This document shows, piece by piece, positions 47,979 through 57,799 of a DNA stretch of 64,000 nucleotides (its first letter is position 1; each line of letters opens with the position of its first letter). This DNA is from Eulemur rufifrons (Eukaryota; Chordata; Mammalia; Primates; Lemuridae). The DNA lies in assembly GCF_041146395.1 (NCBI RefSeq), contig NC_090989.1:49130501-49194500 (forward strand), read 5' to 3'. A program made the position numbers and the translations under genes. The notes beneath the pieces are model-generated. The model saw only the letters and a program-made list of their open reading frames with translations. It had not been told where the DNA came from and made no database searches.

Positions 47979-48315
47979 GGCTGGGCGTGGTGGGTCACTC
48001 GTGTAATCCTACCACTCTGGGAGTCCAAGGCGGGCGGATCGTTTGATCTCAGGAGGTTGAGACCAGCCTGAGCAAGAGCAAGACCCTGTCTCTACTAAAA
48101 ATAGAAAGAAATTAGCTGGACATCTAAAAATACATAGAAAAAACAATTAGCCAGGCATGGTGGCGCATGCGGGTAGTCCCAGTTACTTGTGAGGCTGAGG
48201 CAGAAGGACTGCTTGAACCCAGGAGTTTGAGGTTCCTGTGAGCTAGGCTGATGCCACAGCACTCTAGCCCGGGCAATAGAGTGAGACTCTGTCTCAAAAA
48301 AAAAAAAAAAAAAAA
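47979..48315 (+). mobile_element. Alu SINE (older), plus strand
   Basis: Starts 'GGCTGGGCGTGGTGGGTCAC', is more diverged than its neighbour, and ends in an A tail to 48315. GATTTGAA upstream (47607-47614 and 47971-47978) and after the tail (48317-48324) is its own target-site duplication. Confidence 0.93.
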
Positions 48316-49405
48316 GGATTTGAATACATTATATTTATATATTCTGGATACTACACATTTTTTGGACATGTGGTTTACAACTATTTTCTTCTGGTTTGTA
48401 ACTTGTCTTTTCATTCTTTCCACATGATCTTTTGCAGAGCAAAAGTTGATAATATTGATAAAATCTAACTTATCATTTTTTTTCAGAAATTGTGATTTTG
48501 GCATCAAGCCTAAGAATTTATTGCCTACTAGATACTGATAATTTTCACCTACATTTTTTTCTAATAATTTATGACTTTCTGTTTTACATTTAAGTCCCTG
48601 ATACATTTTAAGGGTTTTATTTGTTTGTTTGTTGCGTAAGATATGAGACAGGCCCAGGTGTTATTTGTTTATTTAGTCTATGTACATCCGGTTTTTCTAA
48701 TACCACTCATTGAAAAGGCAGTTTATGATTCATTGAATTGCTTTTTTATATTTGTAAAAAGTTACTTGGGAACATTTGCAAATGTAGTATTTATGAAAAT
48801 AAAGACCAACTGTGTTTGATGTGAGTTATTTTAACAATATATAAGTGGGTTTTGTTTTTTTTTTAATCTACTCTGCCAATATCTGACCTTTACTTGATGT
48901 ATTAAGTCCATTTACATTTAATGTAACATATCAATTGCATTAAATTATATATTAGTTGCATTAATGCAAATGGCATGTTAGGGCTTAAGCCTGATATTTT
49001 ATTTTTTATTTCTATTTGTTCCCTCTGTTTATTTTCTTTCTGCTTCATGCTTTTTGTGGGGTACTTGAATATTTTTTAAAATTCCATTTTGATTTATATA
49101 ATTTGTTTTCAAGGGTTTTTTGTATTTTTTTAATTGGATGATCTAGTATTATATTTTATATATGTAGTATGCTATAGTCTATTGTTGCCTTCATCTTACC
49201 AGTTCAAATGAAATGTAGAAACCTTATCTCCCTTTGCATCTTTTTGTTCATCCCTGTTTATAATGTAATTGTCTTAAATATTTCTTTTATATACATTTAG
49301 ATTCACATCAAACAATATTACAATCTTTGTTTCAATCATCAAATATAATTTAGAAAATTCAATAGGAGAAGAAAAGTCTATTACATTTTCCCACATTTTT
49401 TACTT
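48316..49405 (-). mobile_element. Ancient L1M/HAL1-type sequence, minus strand
   Basis: 48325-48830 continues the L1M ORF2 ('GGTTTGTAACTTGTCTTTTC', 'GCAGAGCAAAAGTTGATAAT'). 48870-49400 follows another known L1M order ('TTTCTATTTGTTCCCTCTGT', 'AATGAAATGTAGAAACCTTA', 'TTTAGAAAATTCAATAGGAG'). The middle of ORF2 appears to be missing, so it is either deleted or two fragments. Confidence 0.7.
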
Positions 49406-49410
49406 CTCAT

Positions 49411-49928
49411 TGTGATGAAGCACAGCACTCACTATAGTTTTATGAGCTTAAGGGAAGCCATCTTGTATGTAGGCTAGTGCAGACATCTTGTGTACAGACT
49501 CACTGTTGTGTGAAGTAAAGAAGAATACATGAATAACAGAGAAAAAAAATTTATACAGTGATTAACTTGTAAGTGATTGTTTAAAATCATTAGGTGTGTA
49601 TAGTTACATTGTACTACGCTTGGCAGTTCCTTGGAAAAATGTTCCTTGGATGTTCCTCAAGGAAATGTTCCTTGATTTAACGGATGCTATTTGCTTCTGT
49701 AAGTTTGCTTGCTTATGAATTATTGTAATCAACATGTTCTTAGTATGGTGGTATTGTTAGTATTGTTAGTGGTGAAGGTATATAGCCCCTGCTCACTTTA
49801 AGATTGGGGCCATTCTCTATCTCTGGACTTTCTCAGAACAGGTGTGGTCGCTGGCCAGCTAATAAAGACTCCTAATTTGGCTCAATTCGGTCTTTAGGTA
49901 GTTATTTCTCACGTCTTAGGCTATAACA
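49411..49928 (+). mobile_element. Solo LTR, ERV1-like, plus strand
   Basis: Starts TGTGATGAAG and ends CTATAACA, with TG and CA ends and a 5-bp duplication CTCAT at 49406-49410 and 49929-49933. It has a TATA-like GGTATATAG near 49777 and AATAAA at 49861-49866, in the expected U3-R order. A small internal repeat of GTTCCTTGG occurs near 49625-49675. No internal retroviral sequence remains. Confidence 0.85.
49861..49866 (+). terminator. LTR polyadenylation signal
   Basis: AATAAA at the expected place between the TATA-like element and the LTR end. Confidence 0.7.
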
Positions 49929-49933
49929 CTCAT

Positions 49934-50497
49934 GTTTTTTTTTTCATCCTCAATTATTTATTTTTAATTATTTCTGCTTTGTTTTGATAACATCCTTTCA
50001 CATTCTTTCAGGATAAATCTCATAACAAATTTTGTTGGTTTTCCGTCATCTGAGAATATTTTGATTTCCCCTTCATTTCTGAAGCATAGTTTTGCCAGAT
50101 ATATAATCCATGATTGATATTTTTTTCTTTTCATTGATTAAAAAATAGTGTGTCATTTCCTTCTGATTTCTTCTCTTTCTGTAAGAAATACCTGTCATTT
50201 GAATTGTTTTCCCCTTATAGGTAGATGTTCCACCGCACTGGCAGCTTTCAAGATTTTTCCTGTATTTAATTTTCAGAGGTTTAATTATGATACGTTTTGT
50301 CATAGATTTCTTTGCATTTTTCCTATTTGGGTTTTACTTCAGCTTCTTGAATCTGTAGGTTTATGGCTTTTATTGTTTTTATGACGTTTTCAGCTATTGT
50401 TTCAAATAGCTTTTTAGTTCTGTCTGCCTTATACTCTCCTTTAGGGAATTCAATGAAAGAAAGACCTTTTCTTATAGTCTCACAGGTCCCTGAGGTT
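49934..50497 (-). mobile_element. Ancient L1M, 5' part, minus strand
   Basis: L1M sequence resumes right after the LTR: 'TCTGAGAATATTTTGATTTC', 'AGCATAGTTTTGCCAGATAT', 'TCTCACAGGTCCCTGAGG'. The LTR insertion site is therefore within the L1M. Confidence 0.72.
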
Positions 50498-51045
50498 TCT
50501 TATTTTTATTTTTTAATTCAAAATATTTCACAGGGGTACAAATTTTTTTGGTTACATGTATTGATTTTGTTATGCTTGAGTCAGGGTTATAAGTGTGCCC
50601 ATCAGAAGATAGTGTTCATTGTACCCTTTAGGTAGGTTTTAACCCATTCCCTCTGCCCACTATTGATTTCAGCTGAGTGTTACTTCCCTCTGTGCACATG
50701 TACGCTCATCGGTTAGTTCCAACTTAATAGTGAGTACATGTGTTTGTTTTTTCATTCTTTAGATACTTCACTTAGGATAATGGTCTCCAGTTCCATCCAA
50801 ATTATTGCAAAAGGCTTTAATTCATCCTCATTCGTGGCTGAGTAGTATTCCATGGTATCCATATACCACATTTTGTTAACCCACTCATGAGTTGATGGAC
50901 ACTTCTGTTGATTGCACATCTTTGCAATTGTGAATTGTGCTGCTATAAACATTCCAACACAGATGTCTTTTTTATAGATTGACTTCTTTTCCTTTCAGTA
51001 AATACCCAGTAGTGGGATTGCTGGATCAAATGGTAGGTTTTGATC
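50498..51045 (-). mobile_element. Older 5'-truncated L1, minus strand
   Basis: T-rich start, 'CACAGGGGTACAAATTTTTT', then 3' UTR and ORF2 C-terminus ('[17 protein letters not shown]'). It ends near 'GGGATTGCTGGATCAAATGG'. It is more diverged than the young copies and inserted in the L1M. Confidence 0.85.
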
Positions 51046-51304
51046 ATGACTTTGTGGGGTTTGTTTTTGTTTTTGTTTGTTGTTGTTGTTGTTACTTAAC
51101 CTACTCTCTGTTGTTCATATGGACAGTTTCTATTGTTCTGTCTTCAGTTCACTGATCCTTTATTCTATCATATCTATTCTGTTGCTGAGCATTTCCACTG
51201 AGTTTTTATATTAATTATTTTATTTTTCAATTTAAAAAATTCCATTTAATTCTTCTTTATATATTCTATTACATTATGGAGAATCTCTGTTTCTTTGCTT
51301 TATC
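51046..51304 (-). mobile_element. Ancient L1M continuation, minus strand
   Basis: 'TTTCTATTGTTCTGTCTTCA' and 'AATTTAAAAAATTCCATTTA' continue the older L1M order. A (TGTT)n/(GTT)n run lies at 51060-51094. Confidence 0.6.
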
Positions 51305-51312
51305 TTTTTTTT
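51296..51312. repeat. Target-site duplication, left, of the inverted L1
   Basis: TGCTTTATCTTTTTTTT, repeated at 53606-53622. Confidence 0.8.
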
Positions 51313-51318
51313 TTTTTT

Positions 51319-51359
51319 GAGCCTGTTTTCTAGATATGTGTTTTATAAGGAACATATTC
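51319..51359 (-). other. Apparent 3' transduced segment of the inverted L1
   Basis: 41 non-L1 bases lie between an outer T run (51305-51318) and an inner T run (51360-51370) next to the L1 3' UTR. In sense this is L1-polyA-unique-polyA, as expected for read-through into flanking DNA at the source locus. It contains a TATAAA in sense as a possible variant polyadenylation signal. Confidence 0.7.
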
Positions 51360-51466
51360 TTTTTTTTTTTAATTTTTTTATTTTTTATTTTTTGTTTGTT
51401 TTTCAGCTCATTAAGGGGGTACAAAAGATCAGGCTATATACATTGCCCATGCCTCCCCATCCCCCC

Positions 51467-51655
51467 GAGTCTGAGCTTCAGTTGTGTCCATTCCCTAGAC
51501 AGTGCACACCACACTCATCATGTAGGTGTGCACCCCTCCCCTCCCCCCACCCCATCCCCTCCGTCAGAACTTCAAGCGTGTCCATTCCCCAGGCAGTGCG
51601 CATCGCACTCATCAAGTAGGTATACACCCATCCTTTCCACCCAGCCCCGACCTCT
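51467..51655 (-). repeat. Two-unit tandem module in the L1 3' UTR
   Basis: Two units start at about 51467 and 51561, about 94 bp apart, each with 'GTGTCCATTCCC', 'AGTGC' and 'CTCATCA(T/A)GTAGGT' followed by a C-run. Matches the module at 37723-37905. Confidence 0.8.
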
Positions 51656-53622
51656 GTCCAATACCCAATTGGTGTTAATCCCAAATGTGCACTCAGGGAA
51701 ACCAGTTTGCTGGTGAGTACATGTGGTGCTTGTTTTTCCGTTCTTGGGATACTTCACTTAATAGGATGGGTTCCAGCTCACTCCAGGAGAACCAAAGAGA
51801 TGCCATGTCACCATCATTTCTAATAGCTGAGTAATATTCCATGGTATACATATACCACATTTTGCAAATCCATTCATGAATCGATGGGCATTTGGGTTGT
51901 TTCCACATCTTTGCGATTGTGAATTGTGCTGCTATAAACATTCGGGTGCAGGTGTCTTTTTTATAAAATGACTTTTGTTCTTCTGGGTAGATGCCCAGTA
52001 ATGGGATTGCTGGATCGAATGGTAGGTCTACTTGAATCTGTTTAAGTATCTCCACATTGCTTTCCACAGGGGCTGCACTAGTTTACAGTCCCACCAGCAG
52101 TGTATGAGTGTACCTATCTCTCCACACCCACGCCAACATGTATAGTTTTGGGACTTTTTGTTAAAGGCCGTTCTCACTGGAGTTAAGTGATATCTCATTG
52201 TGGTTTTGATTTGCATTTCCCTGATGATTAGAGATGTTGAACACTTTTTCATATGTTTGTTAGCCATTTTTATATCTTCTTTTGAAAAATTTCTATTCAT
52301 GTCCTTTGCCCACTTTTTGATAGGGTTGTTTGATTTTTTCTTACTGATTTTCCTGAGTTCTAAATAGATTCTTGTTATCAGTCCTTTATCTGATGTGTAG
52401 TATGCAAAAATTTTTTCCCATTCTGTAGGTTGTCTGTTTACTCTTGTGACTATTTCTTTGGCTGTGCAGAAGCTTTTTAATTTGATCAAGTCCCATTTAT
52501 TTATTTTTGTTGCTGCTGTGATTGCCTTAGGGGTCTTTCTCATAAATTCTTTGCCTAGGCCAATGTCTGTAAGAGTCTTTCCTACATTTTCTTCTAGAAT
52601 TCTAATAGTTTCTGACCTAAGGTTTAAGTCTGTTAACCACCGTGATTTGATTTTTGTGAGGGGTGAGAGCTGTGTGTCCTGTTTTAGTCTTCTACATGTG
52701 GCTATCCAGTTTTCCACAGCCCACATCATACTGAATGGGGAAAACTGAAAGCATTCCCACTTCGAACTGGAACCAGACAAGGCTTCCCACTGTCCCCATG
52801 ACTTTTCAACATAGTATTGGAAGTCCTTGCAAGAGCTATCAGGCAAGAGAGCAGAATCAAGGGAGTCCAAATAGGGACAGAAGAGATCAAACTCTCACTC
52901 TTTGCTGATGATATGATGTTATATCTAGAAAACCCCAAGGTTTCAACCAAGAGACTCCTGGAATTGATTAATGAATTCAGCAAAGTCTCAGGATACAAAA
53001 TCAATACACACAAATCAGAGACATTCATATACGCCAATAACAGTCAAACGGAGAACCAAATTAAGGACTCAACACCCTTCAAAATAGCAACAAAGAAAAT
53101 AAAATACCTAGGAATATATTTAACTAAGGAGGTAAAGGACCTCTATAGGGAGAACTATGAAACTCTGAGGAAGGAAATCACAGAACATGTAAATAGGTGG
53201 AAAACCGTACCATGCTCATGGATCCGTAGAATCAACATTGTTAAAATATCTATAATGCCCAAAGTGATATACAGATTCAATGCAATCCCTATTAAATTAC
53301 CAACATCTTTTTTCACAGACATAGAAAAAATAATTTTATGCTTTGTATGGAATCAGAGAAGACCCCGTTTAGCAAAAGCAATCTTAAACAACAAAAACAA
53401 AATGGGAGGTATTAATTTGCCAGACTTCAAACTTTACTACAAGGCTGTGGTTCTTAAAACAGCCTGGTACTGGCACAAGTGCAGAGACACAGACCAGTGG
53501 AACAGAACAGAAAATCCAAATATAAAACCATCCTCATATAGCCATCTAATCTTTGACAAGGCAGAAAAAAATATACTCTGGGGAAAAGATTCCTTATTTA
53601 ATAAATGCTTTATCTTTTTTTT

Positions 53623-53821
53623 TATTTTTTGTATATGTTTAATTAGGTGTTGCAACATTTTTGACATGCTTGTTTGAAAATATTTACCAGATAAGGCTAA
53701 TATCTCTGTTATCTCAGTGTTGCCATCTAATAATTGGCTTTTTAAACTCAGTTCAAGGTCTTTCTAATTCTTTCTATGATGAGTGATTTTTGAAAACTGG
53801 GCACTTTCATATTATATTATA
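53623..53821 (-). mobile_element. Ancient L1M-like sequence, minus strand
   Basis: 'ATTTACCAGATAAGGCTAAT' and 'TTTTTGAAAACTGGGCACTT' follow older L1 order and continue after the next Alu. Confidence 0.5.
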
Positions 53822-53835
53822 TGACACTAAATCTT

Positions 53836-54192
<357 letters not shown>

Positions 54193-54206
54193 TGACACTA
54201 AATCTT

Positions 54207-55010
54207 ATTTAAACCTTCTGATGTTACTGGTTTTCTCTGACACCACTCCATCGTGGGGGTGGGGGAGAGTTGCCTTGATACTGTCAAGTGGAGGAAGTCC
54301 ATGTTTCCTAGACAAGATGTGTTGACACCTGAAGAAGGGACTCCTCATTTCTGGGTGTGGACAGGAGTTCCAGATCACCACATGTTCTGCACTGACATTT
54401 TTGCAGGGGTTGTTTCACTCACCTGAGCAATGGTTAAAATATTGACTCTCCTCTAGGCCATGATTGACACCACCTCAGCCAAGAGAGAAAGGAATGCATA
54501 ATTCCCACAGGGTTGGGATGAAACTCCAGTATCTCAATGTGACCTCTACTGACACCGTGAGTAGGAGGTGTTTTAGGAGGTGTAGCTTTATTAAGTAAGG
54601 ATGAATATCACAGCTTAATATTTTTCCTGACCTAGTACCACCTCAGCAGAAATTTTGGGATGCTTCATTATAACCTCATGAGATGGAGGGTCTTCCCACT
54701 AGGCCTCACTTAGCATGGAAGGGGGTGAGACCACAGTATTTATTTGTGGTATTTGGTTGGAATGGAGTAGCTATTGTCTAAAAGTTTTCTGTCTTTCTAA
54801 GCTATCACCTTCTTGGTTGTTGGCTAGAGAGATGAGGCTTTTCTCATTTGCTTTTTGTTTATTTTATGGTCTGTCTCTGTTGGCATTTCTAGGTTACTGG
54901 CTTCTTTAGCTTCAAGTCTGGGATATATGAGGCAAAAGGAAAACCCAGGAAGCTCACAATTCTGTCATTTCTCAAATTTCAAGTTCTGTAGCTAGTCAGG
55001 TTTCTTCTCT
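54207..55010 (-). mobile_element. Ancient L1M 5' UTR-like sequence, minus strand
   Basis: 'TTGATACTGTCAAGTGGAGG', 'TTGACACCTGAAGAAGGGAC', 'TCTACTGACACCGTGAGTAG' and 'AACCCAGGAAGCTCACAATT' follow the reverse of an old L1M 5' region. The 47-55 kb stretch therefore runs from ORF2 to 5' UTR of old minus-strand L1. Confidence 0.65.
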
Positions 55011-55104
55011 CCACCTTTCATGCATGAGCTTCTTATTTCCATTTTGTATATAGTGCCCAAATATGTTGGTTGTGCATAGCAGACAAAATATAGAAAAGTA
55101 CATC

Positions 55105-55835
55105 TGTCAGGGTGGCAGGTTTTTGGTGTGCTCTTGACCAAAGAATAACACCACACACCAAAGTGTCAAGTCCAGACTATTATCCCAGTCCTCTGTCTCC
55201 TTTCTTGGAAAAAATCACCAGAAGGGCCAATGCGATGGAGTAACCCCAAGCAGGAAGCAGTTTTACAAGAGCAGCTCTTTATTGTAAAATAAAACAGGAA
55301 ACAGACTAACTCACTCTCTCTAGGATTGTTTCCTTTTATTATCTCATTCTGGGGGACGGCTCTCCAGAAGGTGTGGGATGTTATTAAATGATCAATAGGT
55401 GTCCTCAAAATTCCACCTGCGCATACTAGCTCCCTCTCCGAAAGCTTATGGCAAGGGGATGAACCACAATGTATATCCAAGCTAATAGCATAATAATTAC
55501 CCTTAGGTTATTCTAGGTCACTTTTTAAATCCTATCATCCCAGATCGATAAAACATGCCCTCCTTCCCCAGGTGTAAGAACTGTCAAAAATAGGATTAAG
55601 GGTGGGGACAGCACCAAAATGGGGTGAGTGCCTTTATCCTCCTTCCCAGGTGGAGCAATTTCTCGAGCCAGCACCAAAGCAGAGAACCCTTGTTCCAAGA
55701 AGAGCCAGAGATCCTAACTATCTACTTAACACTTCTACTCTGTCTTCCTGGCACTGGAAATTCTTTTTTAAGCATAAGACCAAATTTGTACCACATAAGA
55801 AAATAGAGAATGAGATAAGTCATTAGAAGTTAGAG
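55105..55835 (-). mobile_element. Probable solo LTR, ERV1-like, minus strand
   Basis: Starts TGTCAGGGTGGCAGG, with sense AATAAA near 55279-55284 in a 'CTCTTTATTGTAAAATAAAA' context (reverse). The right boundary is unclear, near 55835, and I found no clean target-site duplication. Retroviral coding sequence is absent. Confidence 0.55.
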
Positions 55836-55854
55836 AACTCTTACATGTCCCTCA

Positions 55855-56267
55855 TCCAGATTCATTTGTTAATCTCTCTCTCATATACATTCACACATAC
55901 ACATACATACACAATTTAAAAAATTTCCTGACCCATTTAGGTTAGGTTGCGTGTATCATGTCACTTTATTGCCAAATTCCCCTCCAAAAAATTTACCATT
56001 TTGCATTATGACCAATAATGTATGAGAATGCCTTTTCATCACAGCCTCAACATAACTGATTGCCAAGGTTTTAAATCTGATGAATGAGAAATGGTATGTC
56101 AACACAGTATTAATCTCCATTTATTTTAGTATGAGTAAAGTGGAACATCTTTTTCAGATTTTTAAAGATCATTCTTTGTTTCTTTTGTTTCTATTGTTGA
56201 TTTTTTCTAGCAAATTTTCTGTAGAATTATAACTATTTTTTCCATTTCAATTTTAATTTTTTTAGTG
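55855..56267 (-). mobile_element. Ancient L1M, 3' end, minus strand
   Basis: 'CCATTTAGGTTAGGTTGCGT', 'AATGTATGAGAATGCCTTTT' and 'GAAATGGTATGTCAACACAG' follow an old L1 in reverse. Interrupted by the LTR at 56272. Confidence 0.68.
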
Positions 56268-56271
56268 TTAG

Positions 56272-57002
56272 TGTCAGGTGTGGGGACCAGATGTCAGGTC
56301 TCTTTGTTCCCTGGTCCTTGGTTCCCAGTACCGAAAAATGGTTGCTGGGATGGAGTCAACGGAGCAAATGAGCAGACCAAGCAGATGCAAGCAAGCAAAG
56401 TGCCCAAGTTTATTAAAACATAGTACATTCCAGACAAGGAATGGATCAACCTCTGAGAGTGAAGGAGACCCTGAATTTAACAATATTTTTCTTTTTGTGC
56501 TGATTCCCTAATTTTATGTTAAACGGGAGGTGGAATATTCATGGTTTTTCTTGGAGAAAGGTGGAGAATTCCCGGAATGGCAAATTTTCCCCTTTTCTAT
56601 CCTTGTAAGGCAATTTCTGGGGGTTGCCATGGTATTTGTAAACTGTCATGGCTCAGGTGGGTGTGATTTTTACTATGTTAATGAGGGTAGGCCACTTGAG
56701 GATACTGTCATCTTGCTTGTACGCATGCTCCAAAGACCTTCTTTGATGGCCTTGGTCATATTTCCACTTTGTGACCTTTCTACCTCTTTCTAGTTCGTCA
56801 GTCCTTAAGGACCCACTATTGTAGACCAAACATGTGTTCAGTCCTTGGAAGCCCCCTTGACATGTCATCTGTTCTTTTTTGGAAGCCCCTCTTCTGGTTA
56901 ATTTGTTCCCTCTATTGTAGAAAAAGCATCTCCTAGTGCCATCGCAATGGAAACCCCCTAGACAAAGTATCTGTTCCCCTTCCTCCTTGTCCCAACTTAG
57001 CA
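56272..57002 (-). mobile_element. Solo LTR, ERV1-like, minus strand
   Basis: 731 bp with TG (TGTCAGGTGTGGGG) and CA (CAACTTAGCA) ends and a 4-bp duplication TTAG at 56268-56271 and 57003-57006. The sense AATAAA is at about 56410-56415 ('CCCAAGTTTATTAAAAC' on the plus strand). It lies inside an ancient L1M. No internal genes remain. Confidence 0.88.
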
Positions 57003-57006
57003 TTAG

Positions 57007-57390
57007 GAATATTAGTCCTTTATGTTATATATATCACAAATATTTTATTCCTATTGATTAATTGCCTTTTCACTTCCGTGTGTTATTTTTATTTTAGTCT
57101 AGTAAGAAATATTTAATATTTTATAATCAAATTTATGACCCCTTTCTTTCACTGTACCTGAATTTTTAGTCTTATTTAGAGAGCCTTTTTTGATAATCCA
57201 GTTTGTAGGGGACTTTACTCATATATTCTTCTAATGCTTGTGTCTTTTCATTTTTATATTTAAATCTCTGGACCAAATGTAAATTATTCTTGTGTCCAGT
57301 GTGAGGGTCTATGTAGATAGTTGTCTAATTAGTTGTTTGAGCATGATTTATTTCAAATTCCACATTTTTCTAACAATTTGAGATACTAGT
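57007..57390 (-). mobile_element. Ancient L1M continuation, minus strand
   Basis: 'AATCTCTGGACCAAATGTAA', 'GTCCAGTGTGAGGGTCTATG' and 'TTGAGCATGATTTATTTC' continue the old L1 past the LTR. Confidence 0.68.
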
Positions 57391-57799
57391 TCTATTAGTT
57401 CTCTAGGGCTGCTGTAACAAAATACTACATATTAGGTGGATTAAACAACAGAAATTTATTTTTCCTAGTTCTGGAGGCCAGAAGTCCAAGACTAAGGTGT
57501 CAGCAGGTTTGGTTACTTCTTAAGACTCTCTCCTTGCAGATGGCTGGCAGATGGTCATCTTCTTGTGTCCTCACAAGTCCTCTCCTCTATACAGGCATGG
57601 TCTTGTTGTTTCTTTGCGGGTCCAAATTTCCTCTTCAAGTAAGGCCATCAGTCAGATTGGATTAAGGTCCACCCATATGACCTCATTTAACCTTAATTAC
57701 CTCTTTAAAGACTCTATCTCTAAATACAATCAAATTCTGAAATACTGGAGGTTAAGGCTTCAACACAAATTTTAGGGGCACACAATTTAGCTCATAACA
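57391..57799 (-). mobile_element. LTR, ERVL-MaLR-like, minus strand
   Basis: Starts 'TCTATTAGTTCTCTAGGGCT' and ends 'TTTAGCTCATAACA', with the blocks 'TTCTGGAGGCCAGAAGTCC' and 'ACCCATATGACCTCATTTAA'. It interrupts the L1M and is similar in type to the copy at 17.5 kb. Confidence 0.78.

Larger units (their letters stand above)
51305..53605 (-). mobile_element. Young L1 with 5' inversion (twin priming), minus strand
   Basis: The 3' part (51371-52715) is on the minus strand: two-unit C-rich 3' UTR module, then the ORF2 C-terminus (51693-52067 and 52028-52870 in reverse). At 52715/52716 the sequence flips. 52716-53605 is L1 ORF2 on the plus strand, with the RT motif FADDM ('[15 protein letters not shown]') and an open frame from 52817. 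In the normal element the end of this segment ('AAAGATTCCTTATTTAATAA') is followed by the sequence at 52715 reading backwards, so the two parts are neighbours that were inverted. The flanking 17-bp duplication marks one insertion event. One missing A near 52738 shifts the upstream frame. Confidence 0.94.

Noticed and set aside
48124..48606. A 160-residue minus-strand frame
   Set aside because: Joins Alu antisense and L1M sequence; no protein family.
52817..53677. A 286-residue plus-strand frame with an FADD motif
   Set aside because: It is the inverted part of a truncated L1 ORF2, not a cellular gene, and the element lacks its 5' half.
55166..55480. A 104-residue minus-strand frame
   Set aside because: Lies within an LTR-like sequence and shows no domain.
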